Shown piece after piece: positions 26,972 through 36,123 of a stretch of DNA of 64,000 bases. The translations under genes were made by a program, and so were the position numbers. The first letter of the stretch is position 1, and the number at the start of each line of letters is the position of its first letter. The notes beneath the pieces were generated by a model. The model was not told the origin of the DNA, made no database searches, and saw only the letters and a program-made list of their open reading frames with translations. Source of the stretch: JABDIY01 sp963803875 (GTDB lineage: Bacteria; Actinomycetota; Acidimicrobiia; Acidimicrobiales; SZUA-35); NCBI GenBank assembly GCA_963803875.1, contig CAWDOA010000012.1, forward strand, positions 1 through 64,000, in the 5' to 3' direction.

Positions 26972-28033
26972 TCAGCTTTCGGGAATTATGACCGAACGAT
27001 CGGGCCACTCAACCCAGGTCTGCCCGGGAGCGAGCAGAATTGGCTGACCGTCGATGTCGCTGATCTCGGGTGGGCGGGTGTTGTCGATTCGAGACCACGT
27101 CCCCTGCACGACACGACCAGCCGTCAGGACCGTGGCCGATCCAAACCCAACCGACACCAGCTCCGGCGATTCCGCGTCGGCCCTGCTGATGCCATAACGA
27201 GTCTCCAGGACGACCACGTTCGCGGGCGCGAGCTGATCGCCGTTCTCGGTGCTATGGGTGGACCCGTCCTGGGTCCGAAGCCAGCCGCCAATTTCGTTGT
27301 CCCAGCGATACCGAACCAGCGGTGAACCTTGGAATACCACGGTGACATCGCCAGAAATCGCTCGACCCTGCTCGCCAGCGGTGGCAACGTCGGCGAACGT
27401 GAACCAGGGTTGGGGCGCTTCAGCGTCCTCGGGAAGTGCAGCCTGCATTCCGGCTGGATTCACATACAGATTGTGGGGGGCATTCCTATTGCGTGCTCGG
27501 AAGAAATCGACCCGATTCTCATATCGTGCGTAGATTGGTAGGGCACCCAGACCTCGGTCAACGATGGCGTTGGCACCCGAGTACGCAAACGCCGGTTGAT
27601 TCAAAGCGGTCAGCAGGTCGAAGTCCGACGTTCGGGCTGAACGAACGGGGCCTACCGGCTCGGGCAGGTCGCTGTGATACACCGCCATGAAGCGGGTGAC
27701 ACCTTCGGCCCGTAGTTCGATGACCATGTCAGCGCGATCGAGGCCCGTTTGGGGTCGAGCGCGAGGATGATTGTCCACCTTCACCACCACAGCCGGCCGC
27801 AACAGCATCGACTCATCGCCCGCGAAGGGCAGTCCGGTGTACGGCGCCACCGGAAGCGGAATGGTGGTCGTCGTGATTGCCGGCTCGGCCGGTTCTGATG
27901 TGGTGCTCGTGCCATCGACGTCCACCATCTCGGGGAGCGACGTGGTCGTGAGAGCAACGTCCCCGGAGTCAGAACCACCCGAACAGGCTGTCGCAAGCAG
28001 GATCGCGCAAAGAACAACCGAAATCCGTTTCAT
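26972..28033 (-). CDS. DUF3048 (YerB-like) lipoprotein
   Basis: From the ATG at 28033 the protein starts MKRISVVLCAILLATACSGG, a textbook lipoprotein signal; a longer frame lacks one. A Thr/Ser-rich linker (about residues 25-65) precedes the DUF3048 core: VVKVDNHPRARPQTGLDRAD, FMAVYHSD, VGPVRSARTSDFDLL, NAPHNLYVNP and, near the end, APGQTWVEW. Function is unknown; the protein should sit on the outer face of the membrane. The M48-like gene ends three bases upstream, implying an operon. Confidence 0.86.
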   Translation of the reverse strand: MKRISVVLCAILLATACSGGSDSGDVALTTTSLPEMVDVDGTSTTSEPAEPAITTTTIPLPVAPYTGLPFAGDESMLLRPAVVVKVDNHPRARPQTGLDRADMVIELRAEGVTRFMAVYHSDLPEPVGPVRSARTSDFDLLTALNQPAFAYSGANAIVDRGLGALPIYARYENRVDFFRARNRNAPHNLYVNPAGMQAALPEDAEAPQPWFTFADVATAGEQGRAISGDVTVVFQGSPLVRYRWDNEIGGWLRTQDGSTHSTENGDQLAPANVVVLETRYGISRADAESPELVSVGFGSATVLTAGRVVQGTWSRIDNTRPPEISDIDGQPILLAPGQTWVEWPDRSVIIPES

Positions 28034-28035
28034 GA

Positions 28036-28833
28036 TCAGTACTCGTTGAGGATGGCGAGACGAACCGTGAGGTCGTATCGGGCTGCCGCAGCTGTGGGCG
28101 GCACCACCCACAGCCGTGCAGTGGCGGCGGTTCCGACCTCGGATTCATCGTCAGCCAGCAACAGAGCCTGCTGCAGTCCTGGCGGATAGCGGGTGAGGGT
28201 CACGGCGGCGCGATCTCCTCGTAGTTCGCGTTCGGGGTTCAGCGCTCGATCGATCAACGAGTCCGCGACGCCGGACAAGAACGACAGCGGGCCGGTGGTG
28301 AATGGCATGAGCATTCCGATCGCAACCGTGGCCGACCGTGCATCACCGCTGGCAATTCGTGCAATCACTTCGGCCAGAAGCCCTTCGAGCTGGAGCCGAT
28401 CCAGCTTGGCAGCCGCTCCGGCGGTGATGACTGCGGCCGCATCACCGGACTGTTGGATTGCCAAAGCGTTGACCGAGTCGTCGTCGGTGAGGTAGAGCTC
28501 GGGTGCGCCGACACCACTTCTCAGACTGAGCGCCTCCAGCAAATTGAAGGCCCGCGCGTGGTCGTGATCATCGGCATCGACCACGTCGAGGTCGTCCAGG
28601 AGGATCTCGTCAACCTTTTGGTACCGGCGGTAGGTCAGGAAAACAGCCAGAGCCACAGCAGCCACGACAAGCAACAGACCGACCAAGATCGGTACCGGCA
28701 GCACGAAGCTCACGATGATGGCGAGGAGCACGAGAGGGACACCCAAGACGCCGGCGTAGAACGCAAAGATCGGCGTGAGCGAACCCGGTCCTGATTCTTG
28801 GGTCGAATCCACCGGGTCAGCGTAGTGGTCCAC
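28036..28833 (-). CDS. M48 (HtpX)-like membrane protein lacking the zinc site
   Basis: This 265-residue protein has two N-terminal membrane helices (residues about 20-65), then an HtpX-like region: GAPELYLTDDDSVNALAIQ, AVITAGAAAKLDRLQLEG and LLAEVIARIASGDARS. In active M48 peptidases the last block reads AHELSHIxNxD. Here HExxH is replaced by EVIAR, while the helix and following GD pattern are kept. It is therefore very likely proteolytically inactive. It overlaps the end of pimA by 17 bases if the GTG at 28833 is used; a later GTG would remove the overlap. Confidence 0.78.
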   Translation of the reverse strand: MDHYADPVDSTQESGPGSLTPIFAFYAGVLGVPLVLLAIIVSFVLPVPILVGLLLVVAAVALAVFLTYRRYQKVDEILLDDLDVVDADDHDHARAFNLLEALSLRSGVGAPELYLTDDDSVNALAIQQSGDAAAVITAGAAAKLDRLQLEGLLAEVIARIASGDARSATVAIGMLMPFTTGPLSFLSGVADSLIDRALNPERELRGDRAAVTLTRYPPGLQQALLLADDESEVGTAATARLWVVPPTAAAARYDLTVRLAILNEY

Positions 28834-29938
28834 CGGGCTGGCGGGGCGGCACGTCGCCGTTTGCTAGGGCCTCGTACAGTCCGGCGTATTCACGGGCCTG
28901 CACCCTCATGCTGTAGTCATTGGCTCGCTTGATCCCGGCTGCGATTCTGTCCTGGACCGGCTGACCCCGGTCGAGGGCCTCGACGAGTGCGTTGGCCAGC
29001 GCTTTTGGTTTCCGGTTCTCGAACAGGGTTGCGCATTCACCATCCCGGGCAACGAAACCGAATGCGGCAATGTCGCTTGCCACAACCGGGGTTTGGGCGG
29101 CCATCCCCTCCAGCAGCACGACCCCGAAACTCTCCCCGCCCACCGCCGGGACACAGAAGACGTCAGCCCCAGCCAGACGGCGTTCCTTCTCATCATCACC
29201 GATTGCTCCGAGCCATTCGATTCGGGGGTCGAGGAACTCGCTCTTGAGCGTCTCGGTGTCCGGGCCGTGACCGGCAATCCAGAGGGTCGTCTCGGCCGGC
29301 AGGTAGGGCAGGGCGTGAAACAGCACTCGAAGGCCTTTTCGTTCTTCGTGACGCCCGATGAACATCACGGTTGGAGAGTCGGTCGGCCAAGGAACGGCTG
29401 CTGCGTATCTCTGGACCTCGATGGCGTTGGGGATGATGCGGTAGTCACCGCCCAGGGACTGGTGGGCTGTGGCAGCGGCTTGCTCGCTCACCGCCACCCT
29501 GTAGTCGAGGCGATCTGCCAACCGTCGAACAACCCCGTTGATCCACCGGTAGGGCATGATCGTGCCCGATGCATGGAATGTTCCCAACAGAGGTGTCGGC
29601 TTGACCACCAGGCTGGTCAAGGTTGGGCCGGGGGCGATCGGTTCATGCAGGTGAAGGACATCGAAGCGTTCATCCCACACGGCCCCCAACAACCGCAACT
29701 GGGCCGCTGGGTCCGGCGCCAGCGGTGCGACCGAGCCGTTCTCTGCGTACGGAATCGAGTCTCCGAGCGGGGTGACCCACGGCTCAGGGGGAAGTCCATC
29801 ACAGGGCGCCAGTACCTGCACTGGCATACCCATCGCTCGTAGCGCTCGGCCTAACCCGAGTACCTGCATTTGTACGCCGCCCCACACGCCCATCGAATAG
29901 GGGCACACGAGGCCGACACGGGGACCGGTCGAGCTCAC
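28817..29938 (-). CDS. pimA: Phosphatidylinositol alpha-mannosyltransferase PimA-like (GT4)
   Basis: PimA adds the first mannose to phosphatidylinositol at the cytoplasmic membrane. This 373-residue GT4 protein has VGLVCPYSMGVWGGVQMQV at the N-terminus, the acceptor-side LLGTFHASG, PTVMFIGRHEERKGLRVLF, and the nucleotide-sugar site GESFGVVLLEGMAAQTPVVAS. I chose the GTG at 29938 because it overlaps the upstream stop as GTGA and has GGAGG before it. Length matches mycobacterial PimA. The neighbouring acyltransferase and pgsA support the assignment. Confidence 0.9.
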   Translation of the reverse strand: MSSTGPRVGLVCPYSMGVWGGVQMQVLGLGRALRAMGMPVQVLAPCDGLPPEPWVTPLGDSIPYAENGSVAPLAPDPAAQLRLLGAVWDERFDVLHLHEPIAPGPTLTSLVVKPTPLLGTFHASGTIMPYRWINGVVRRLADRLDYRVAVSEQAAATAHQSLGGDYRIIPNAIEVQRYAAAVPWPTDSPTVMFIGRHEERKGLRVLFHALPYLPAETTLWIAGHGPDTETLKSEFLDPRIEWLGAIGDDEKERRLAGADVFCVPAVGGESFGVVLLEGMAAQTPVVASDIAAFGFVARDGECATLFENRKPKALANALVEALDRGQPVQDRIAAGIKRANDYSMRVQAREYAGLYEALANGDVPPRQPGGPLR

Positions 29939-30813
29939 GTCACCTCCAGGTCCGACGGGTTGGGCTGAGGCCAGATCTCTGAAAGCACATGCCATTGTTC
30001 TGGGGCTTGGGAGATCAACTGCTCCAACTCTTGGGCTACCCGCTGGGTTGTGAGAACCACATCGTCACGAAGTCTGCCGGTCCGTTCGGGCCAGATCGGG
30101 GGCTGAATTCGACACTCACGGGTGGAACCCCTGTCATAGACAGCGACGGGCAGGAGCGGGCATCCACTTCTCAGACTGAGTACAGCGGGACCTCCGGGCA
30201 GCGTTGTGGGATGACCGAACAAGTCGACCATCACGCCCGTGCCGGCAATATCACGATCCGCAACCAGGCAGACGACGGAGTCTCCCTCTTTGGCTTTGGA
30301 CATCAGGATAGTGAACGCATCGGGACCCAGAGGAATGACCTCGACTCCATACGCCTCGCGTGTGGATCGGAACCACTCGAACAACGCCGGCGGCTCGAGT
30401 TTTTCCACGACTGCGGTCACCGGCTGATCATCCACCATGCCCAGCCATGCGGCTGCCCATTCCCACGAGCCCAAGTGAGGAAGCACCATGATGGGCGTTG
30501 CACCGGATTGTTGCACGTCAAGGATGTGGTGATAGTCAACAAAGGAAAACCTACGGTCGATCACCTGGGACCGTTGCCTGGGAAGTTTCAGCGTGTCAAC
30601 CCAGTATCTGGCGTAGAATCCGATCCCTCTCCTGGCCGCGGCGGCGGGATCTTGGGTGCCGGCCATCATGAGATTGTGGGCAAGAACAGACGTGCCCGAA
30701 AGTCGGTTGGCTGCCCACCGCCCCAACACACTGGCAAGCCGGCAGGTGGGACCGAGCGGCGCCACACGAAGCACTGCCGAGAGGATGCGCAGGATTGCGA
30801 GATCGCGGCTCAC
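29935..30813 (-). CDS. PIM acyltransferase (LPLAT/HtrB-like)
   Basis: This 292-residue lysophospholipid acyltransferase-family protein probably acylates the mannose of PIM1/PIM2, as does the Mycobacterium protein in the same position. Motifs are VLPHLGSWEWAAAWLGM (the HxxxxE site), VVEKLEPPALFEWF, VCLVADRDIAGTGVMVDLFG and LPGGPAVLSLRSGCPLLPV. It lies between pgsA and pimA and overlaps pimA by four bases. Confidence 0.9.
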   Translation of the reverse strand: MSRDLAILRILSAVLRVAPLGPTCRLASVLGRWAANRLSGTSVLAHNLMMAGTQDPAAAARRGIGFYARYWVDTLKLPRQRSQVIDRRFSFVDYHHILDVQQSGATPIMVLPHLGSWEWAAAWLGMVDDQPVTAVVEKLEPPALFEWFRSTREAYGVEVIPLGPDAFTILMSKAKEGDSVVCLVADRDIAGTGVMVDLFGHPTTLPGGPAVLSLRSGCPLLPVAVYDRGSTRECRIQPPIWPERTGRLRDDVVLTTQRVAQELEQLISQAPEQWHVLSEIWPQPNPSDLEVT

Positions 30814-30825
30814 GACCTCAGCGAA

Positions 30826-31548
30826 CTACTTGCGAAAGCCCGTCATTCGCTCTCGCGCCATCGAGCCGAACTCGGCCATTGACGTCGTCCGTTCTTCTCG
30901 GCGAGCTCGTACTCGGTCGGCACGAGCGGAGCGGTTGGGTCGATGAGCACGCTTCGCCTGAGGCGTGACCTCGGATGCCTGTATCCACACTTTGACGAAC
31001 CTGGTTGCGACGGTAACGACCGTGAGCGCAAGCATTACCCATAGGACTGCGGTGAACAACGGCGAGAAGACCAGTCCGAATCCGAGAACAATGAAGCGCT
31101 CGGCCCGTTCCATGAGCCCTCCCTTTGCATCGAAGCCCAGCGACTCGGCCTTGGCCCGCTGATAGCTGACCAGCGAGGCGGCGAGATACACCGCAAAGGG
31201 AAGCAGAGCCAAACGGGGCGTGTCGGTGCCAGCGAAGTACCAGGCCGCTCCGAGGAAGAGCAGACCATCGGAGAGCCGGTCCGAGACCGAATCGAAAAAT
31301 GCGCCTCGGGGTCCCGAACTTCCCGACGCTTTGGCCACCGCACCATCGAGGGCGTCGGGTACGCCGGTGAGAGCGAGAAAGACCGCAGCGGTGAAGAAGT
31401 GGCCGGAGGCAATGAACGCGCCGCAGGCAGCAGCCATCCCGACACCGAGGACCGTAATCACATCGGCGGAGACTCCTGCTCGGTAGAGCGTCTGACCGAT
31501 CGGGCCGGTGACCTTGTCGGCAACTTCACGGAAATTTCCATCAAACAC
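30826..31548 (-). CDS. pgsA: CDP-alcohol phosphatidyltransferase, phosphatidylinositol synthase-type PgsA
   Basis: This 240-residue membrane enzyme joins CDP-diacylglycerol with an inositol headgroup. The CDP-alcohol motif reads DGAVAKASGSSGPRGAFF, followed by DSVSD; the usual Arg after DGxxA is Lys here. Five to six hydrophobic helices follow. In known actinobacterial enzymes the substrate is inositol phosphate. Its place ahead of the acyltransferase and pimA supports the PIM role. A basic C-terminal tail (about 50 residues) is longer than usual. Confidence 0.9.
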   Translation of the reverse strand: MFDGNFREVADKVTGPIGQTLYRAGVSADVITVLGVGMAAACGAFIASGHFFTAAVFLALTGVPDALDGAVAKASGSSGPRGAFFDSVSDRLSDGLLFLGAAWYFAGTDTPRLALLPFAVYLAASLVSYQRAKAESLGFDAKGGLMERAERFIVLGFGLVFSPLFTAVLWVMLALTVVTVATRFVKVWIQASEVTPQAKRAHRPNRSARADRVRARREERTTSMAEFGSMARERMTGFRK

Positions 31549-31580
31549 AGCTGACTCCTACTGTCTGCCCCTGGAGGGGA

Positions 31581-31598
31581 GGCTACCTCAGCGTAGCC
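31581..31598. other. Short inverted repeat
   Basis: GGCTAC and GTAGCC flank a six-base loop, 33 bases upstream of the pgsA start. No T-run follows on either strand, so a terminator is doubtful. Confidence 0.3.
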
Positions 31599-31644
31599 CC
31601 GAACGCATGGATCTGCTTGCAAAAGTTAGCACAACTGCTCGTTG

Positions 31645-32139
31645 TCACAGCCGGTCGACAAGCGCCTGGGTTGAGCGCAGGCCCTCCGCTCCGACTCTGG
31701 CGGCATGTTGTGCCACATCGGACAATCGAACCTTGATCCCGTTGCTTGCCGCCGCCCGGTATGACCACTGCTCGCTCGAGCACCCATCGAGGAGCGCACC
31801 GAGCGCATCGGCGGAGGCGGTGAGTGCGGCCTGAGCGGCGTCGAGGCCAATGGAGCGGTCGACTGCGGCCGGTGGCGGGGTGGCAGCGAGTGCAGCGCCG
31901 TCGATGATCGGTTCGCCCTGTGAGATCAGCTTCGAGATCTCGGTTTCCAACAACCCAAGATGTCGAGCCAAACCCTCGATGTGTCCTGTTAGCGAAATGC
32001 CATCGATCATTTCGTCCCGTCGGGCGAACCGCTCCGAGTCACTGCGGACCGGACCGATTGCTTCTTCGTACCGTCGGGCCAATGAGCGCATTGTGATGAC
32101 AAGATCGCGCGGCGCGAGTTGAGAATAGCGGTCGCTCAT
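31645..32139 (-). CDS. Small helical protein, possibly DinB/maleylpyruvate isomerase-like
   Basis: This 164-residue protein is predicted mostly helical (LVITMRSLARRYEEAIGPV, GHIEGLARHLGLLETEI, RLSDVAQHAARVGAEGL). The spacing and content recall the DinB or mycothiol-dependent isomerase fold, but no convincing metal ligand set is visible. It overlaps the upstream gene by four bases (ATGA type) and is part of the thrS-to-pimA block. Confidence 0.6.
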   Translation of the reverse strand: MSDRYSQLAPRDLVITMRSLARRYEEAIGPVRSDSERFARRDEMIDGISLTGHIEGLARHLGLLETEISKLISQGEPIIDGAALAATPPPAAVDRSIGLDAAQAALTASADALGALLDGCSSEQWSYRAAASNGIKVRLSDVAQHAARVGAEGLRSTQALVDRL

Positions 32140-32651
32140 TTCAAGCTGTCCTTGACCGCTTGCCAGTCTTCGGGGTTGCTCTCGATGATCCGCTCGACAA
32201 CATGGCCATCCACACCGTCAACGACGACGAAGGCTCGGGTGAGCGGTGGGTCCTCTGCGGTGTAACACAAGATCCTCCACACCGGACGGCTGAGCAGACC
32301 TCGCCAGCTGAGCTGAGCCGAGGCGGGACCGATGGGTTGTCCGACCTCGACGGCGGCGACCACCAGAGCATCTCGTTCGTCGATATTGAGATTCCAGCCT
32401 GAGACAATGCTGTAGGCACCGACAACAACCGCGATCCCAGCGGCCCACAGATAGCCCGTATTGACCAGGACGCCGTCATCTCCGAACAAGAGGTAGAAAC
32501 CGACGAACACTGCCGCGCAGAGCAGATAGAGGTATCCGGGAATACGTCGCCTGTTGTTGTTCGGGAAGATGTAGTCCTCGAGGTCGCGTTCGGTAGCGGA
32601 GACGTCGTCGGGCAGTTCGTCGACAAACTCGCTGTCCTCTTCTTCAGTCAC
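32136..32651 (-). CDS. Membrane protein, two helices, unknown
   Basis: A 171-residue protein with an acidic N-terminus (about 30 residues), two adjacent membrane helices (GYLYLLCAAVFVGFYLLFG and YLWAAGIAVVVGAYSIVSG), and a soluble C-terminal domain of about 80 residues containing ALVVAAVEVGQPIGPASAQL and VVDGVDGHVVERI. I do not recognise the family. It sits between the HIT gene and its coupled partner in the PIM region. Confidence 0.65.
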   Translation of the reverse strand: MTEEEDSEFVDELPDDVSATERDLEDYIFPNNNRRRIPGYLYLLCAAVFVGFYLLFGDDGVLVNTGYLWAAGIAVVVGAYSIVSGWNLNIDERDALVVAAVEVGQPIGPASAQLSWRGLLSRPVWRILCYTAEDPPLTRAFVVVDGVDGHVVERIIESNPEDWQAVKDSLK

Positions 32652-32702
32652 AGCTCAAGGGTAGTGCGCATGCCTGACCGGTTGACCAACGCACGAGATC
32701 GA

Positions 32703-33263
32703 TCAATCGGTGGGCCACTTTTGCCGAATCCGGTCGTACGACTGGGTGAGGGTCTGGGGCAATATCCTGACCTCGGCGGCCGTCGTCATGAAGTTGGTGT
32801 CGGCACGCCATCGGGGCACGATGTGGACGTGGAGGTGATCGGGTTGTGAGCCTCCGCCGGCTAGGCCTTCGTTCACTCCGATGTTGAGGCCGTGAGGATG
32901 GAACGCCGCCTTTACAGCCTCTGCCGCCTTGCGCACGGTCGACCAGAGCTCGCAGTAGACCTCGTCGGAGAGATCGTGGATCGACTCGACGCCTTTGTTG
33001 GGGATGACCAAGATGTGGCCGCTGGTGTAGGGATACACGTTCAACACGACATACACGTTCGGGCCCCGGTGGATGATGTAGGTCTCCTCATCGGGAAAGT
33101 CGCTCTGCTCGATTGTCTCGAACAGGGTCTTGCCGTCCTGGGCTTGTACGTAGGGGTGCGGTTGGCCATCGGCGGCAAGCCCGCGGGCGTGAGCAAGCCG
33201 CCATCCACTGAAGAGGCGTGGCATTCCACCCTCATTGCGCTCCCAGTATTCTGACTCTTGCAC
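32703..33263 (-). CDS. HIT-family nucleotide hydrolase/phosphorylase
   Basis: This 186-residue protein carries the histidine triad PDHLHVHIVPRW near residue 140 and NVYVVLNVYPYTSGHILV upstream. In Mycobacterium the HIT protein in the same place, between thrS and pgsA, is an Ap4A phosphorylase; that activity here is inference. The thrS stop is immediately before its start. Confidence 0.93.
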   Translation of the reverse strand: MQESEYWERNEGGMPRLFSGWRLAHARGLAADGQPHPYVQAQDGKTLFETIEQSDFPDEETYIIHRGPNVYVVLNVYPYTSGHILVIPNKGVESIHDLSDEVYCELWSTVRKAAEAVKAAFHPHGLNIGVNEGLAGGGSQPDHLHVHIVPRWRADTNFMTTAAEVRILPQTLTQSYDRIRQKWPTD

Positions 33264-35222
33264 CTAGATCTTCGCTTCGTTCGTAAGGCGTCCGATGAAG
33301 TCGTCGAGATCGATCCCTCGCTCTACTTCACCGCCACGTGGGTTGTCTCCTACCGTCCGCGATGCCACATCGTCGTCTCCTACGACGAGGACATGGGGTG
33401 TCTTGGACATCTTTGCAGTTCGGATTCTCTTGCCGAGCGGGTCCGAACTGGCAAGTAATTCGGCGCGGAAGTGAGCTGCGCCCAATTCGGCAACAACCTT
33501 CTCTGCATAGTTGCGATGAGCGTCGGCCACTGGCAGCACCTGCACCTGCACGGGGGCAAGCCATGTGGGGAAGTTACCCGCATAATGCTCTACCAGCACG
33601 CCAAAGAATCGTTCGATGGAACCCAGGAGGGCTCGGTGCAACATGATCGGGCGGTGCCGTTCTCCGTCGTGATCCACGTATGTGAGATCGAATCGTTCTG
33701 GAAGATTGAAGTCGGCCTGGATTGTTGAGAGCTGCCAGCTCCGTCCGATGGCATCACGGACATCGATGTCGATTTTTGGACCATAGAACGCGGCGTCGCC
33801 TTCTTTGACCGTGTAATCGAGGCCGTGCCGCTCCAGCGCTTTCTGAAGGGCATCGGTTGCCATGGTCCAGATCTCGTCGGAGCCCACGAACTTGTCCGGA
33901 TTCTTGGTTGACAGGTTGAAGGTGAACTCGTCGAAACCGAAAGCTCGAAGAATGCTCAACACGAAATCGAGCAGGCTGGCAATCTCGTCTTGCAGCTGAT
34001 CCTCGGTGCAGTAGATGTGACTGTCGTCCTGGGTGAATCCTCTGATCCGAAGCAGGCCGTGGAGGGTTCCGGCCCGCTCGTACCGATACACCGTGCCCAG
34101 TTCGAAGAGGCGCAATGGAAGTTCTCGATAGCTCTTCTGGCCATTGGCAAAAATGAGACAGTGCATCGGGCAGTTCATCGGCTTCATGTAGTACGTCCCG
34201 TTGTCCATCTCCATGGGCGGGTACATCGATTCGGCGTAGAAGTCCAGGTGCCCCGAGGTTTCGAACAGCTTGCCGTTGGCCAGATGCGGGGTGTAGACGA
34301 ATTCGTAACCCCCCTCTTCATGCCGGGTTCGGCTGTAGTCCTCCATCAGTTTGCGAACGATCGCGCCCTTGGGATGCCACACCGCCAGCCCCCCGCCGAG
34401 CTCGGAGGGAAAACTCAGAAGGTCCATCTCGGCGGCCAGCTTGCGGTGATCGCGCTTGGCAGCTTCCTCCAGGTTGTGAAGGTGCTGTTTCAATGCCTTC
34501 TTCGAATCCCAGGCTGTGCCGTAGATACGCTGCAGCATCGGCTCATCTTCGCGGCCCCGCCAATAGGCACCCGACACTCGTTGCAGTGCGAAGTGGCCCA
34601 GGTGGCCGGTGTGAGGTACGTGGGGGCCAACGCACATGTCGACGAAGTCGTCGGTGTTGCGGTAGAAGCTGATCACGTCGCCGGCGGCCTCGGTGCTGAG
34701 ATCATTTCCCGATCCTGCATCGGAGTCGGCACCGGTGACACTGCGAATGATTGCCTGCTTGTAGGGGTGATCGTGCATCAGCTCCAGCGCCTCGTGTGCC
34801 GGCATTTCGGAACGAACAAATGGCTGTTTGGCTTTGATGATGGAGCGCATCTCCGCATCGATCAGCTCGAGGTCGTCATCGGTGAACGTGGCGTTATCGG
34901 GGAGCGCGAAGTCGTAGTAGAAACCGTTCTCGATTGCTGGACCGATGGCGAAGGTTGCGCCGGGCCAAAGCTTCAACACAGCCTGGGCGAGCACGTGAGC
35001 GGTCGAATGGCGAATGGTGTGGAGACCACGATCGGTGTTCGGTGTCACGATCTCCACTTCCGCTCCGTCGTGAAGTGGGGTGTTGAGATCGCTTTCGTGG
35101 CCATCGACCACTGCGATCAGGGCGTCCTTGGCTAGGCGAGGACCGATGTCGGCAGCCACGTCGAGCGTTGTGGCCCCCGGCACCATCTCACGCTCAGAAC
35201 CGTCGGGAAGTCGAACCAGCAT
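33264..35222 (-). CDS. thrS: Threonyl-tRNA synthetase
   Basis: ThrRS charges tRNA-Thr with threonine. The 652-residue protein has a TGS domain (PGATTLDVAADIG), the editing-domain HSTAHVLAQAV, and class II motifs including MKPMNCPMHCLIF, PLRLFELGTVYRYE and GLLRIRGFTQDDSHIYC. The C-terminal anticodon-binding region includes AHRNYAEKVV. I chose the ATG at 35222; the frame opens at 35252. No clear T-box leader was seen upstream. Confidence 0.97.
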   Translation of the reverse strand: MLVRLPDGSEREMVPGATTLDVAADIGPRLAKDALIAVVDGHESDLNTPLHDGAEVEIVTPNTDRGLHTIRHSTAHVLAQAVLKLWPGATFAIGPAIENGFYYDFALPDNATFTDDDLELIDAEMRSIIKAKQPFVRSEMPAHEALELMHDHPYKQAIIRSVTGADSDAGSGNDLSTEAAGDVISFYRNTDDFVDMCVGPHVPHTGHLGHFALQRVSGAYWRGREDEPMLQRIYGTAWDSKKALKQHLHNLEEAAKRDHRKLAAEMDLLSFPSELGGGLAVWHPKGAIVRKLMEDYSRTRHEEGGYEFVYTPHLANGKLFETSGHLDFYAESMYPPMEMDNGTYYMKPMNCPMHCLIFANGQKSYRELPLRLFELGTVYRYERAGTLHGLLRIRGFTQDDSHIYCTEDQLQDEIASLLDFVLSILRAFGFDEFTFNLSTKNPDKFVGSDEIWTMATDALQKALERHGLDYTVKEGDAAFYGPKIDIDVRDAIGRSWQLSTIQADFNLPERFDLTYVDHDGERHRPIMLHRALLGSIERFFGVLVEHYAGNFPTWLAPVQVQVLPVADAHRNYAEKVVAELGAAHFRAELLASSDPLGKRIRTAKMSKTPHVLVVGDDDVASRTVGDNPRGGEVERGIDLDDFIGRLTNEAKI

Positions 35223-35296
35223 GGCTCCATTCTGCCTCAGGACCACAACCAAATTTGCGGTCTGGCAAGAACCACGGTGCCTTTTCTACTGCGGCT

Positions 35297-36070
35297 CTAG
35301 ACCCCAGCCAGCGGTTTGGGTTTCAGAACGTCGGCGCTGCTTCGACGATCAATGATGGTCGAAGCTGCAACCGGAACGGGCGACTCGTCGGGTTGAGCAC
35401 CAGCGTAGGTATGAACATATTCCAGACCGCAAAGGGCCTGGATCTCGAACATCAGCTCATCAGTGATTCTGCGATAGAGAGCACGATCTCCAAGACGATC
35501 GGCGTAGTGCGACACGTCGATCGGACTACCGAATCGAACTGTCGCTTTCATGAACGGGGTCGGCATCGGTTTGTCGGGTGGCTGAATTTCCCTTGTGCCG
35601 ATGATGCCCACGGGAATGAGTGGCTTCCCGGTTTCAACCGCCAGTCGAGCAGCACCAGTGTGTCCTTTGTGGAGTTTCCCCGAACGACTACGGGTCCCCT
35701 CGGGGTAGATGCCAAAGAGGCCATCGCTACTCAGCACGGCCTTCGCGGCCTCCATTGCGGACGCCGCGTGTTCACCGCCACGACGATCGATGGGAATCAT
35801 TCCCAGAGCGGGAAAGAGACGACGGGTCTTCCAATCGTCGAGGTACTCCGCCTTGCCCACGTAGGTCAACGCCCGCTTGAGGACGACAGGAACAAAGAAG
35901 GAATCGATGACCGAAATGTGGTTCGGGCACAGCAGGGCGCCGCCTGTCTTGGGGATGTTCTCCTGGCCTACAACCTCGATGTCCCACAGGAGCCTGAACA
36001 GGGGACGGATGACCTTCTTCACGGCTGGTTGCGCTCGACCGATCTTAGACATGTCGACTTCGTGCGCCAT
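35297..36070 (-). CDS. 1-acyl-glycerol-3-phosphate acyltransferase PlsC-like
   Basis: This 257-residue acyltransferase makes phosphatidic acid. It has the HxxxxD motif in CPNHISVIDSFF, FPALGMIPIDRRGG and the substrate motif FGIYPEGTRSRSGKLHKG. The first 25 residues form a short amphipathic start. It lies between thrS and mshC on the same strand and provides lipid precursors for the CDP-diacylglycerol used by PgsA. Confidence 0.9.
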   Translation of the reverse strand: MAHEVDMSKIGRAQPAVKKVIRPLFRLLWDIEVVGQENIPKTGGALLCPNHISVIDSFFVPVVLKRALTYVGKAEYLDDWKTRRLFPALGMIPIDRRGGEHAASAMEAAKAVLSSDGLFGIYPEGTRSRSGKLHKGHTGAARLAVETGKPLIPVGIIGTREIQPPDKPMPTPFMKATVRFGSPIDVSHYADRLGDRALYRRITDELMFEIQALCGLEYVHTYAGAQPDESPVPVAASTIIDRRSSADVLKPKPLAGV

Positions 36071-36123
36071 GCCATGAGGTTACTCGCTGGATGATTGGAC
36101 CGCCCGTTCAGGGTGGCCAACCG

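Noticed and set aside
33990..35135. 381-residue open frame opposite thrS
   Set aside because: Fully antisense to a confident thrS and with no recognisable motif.
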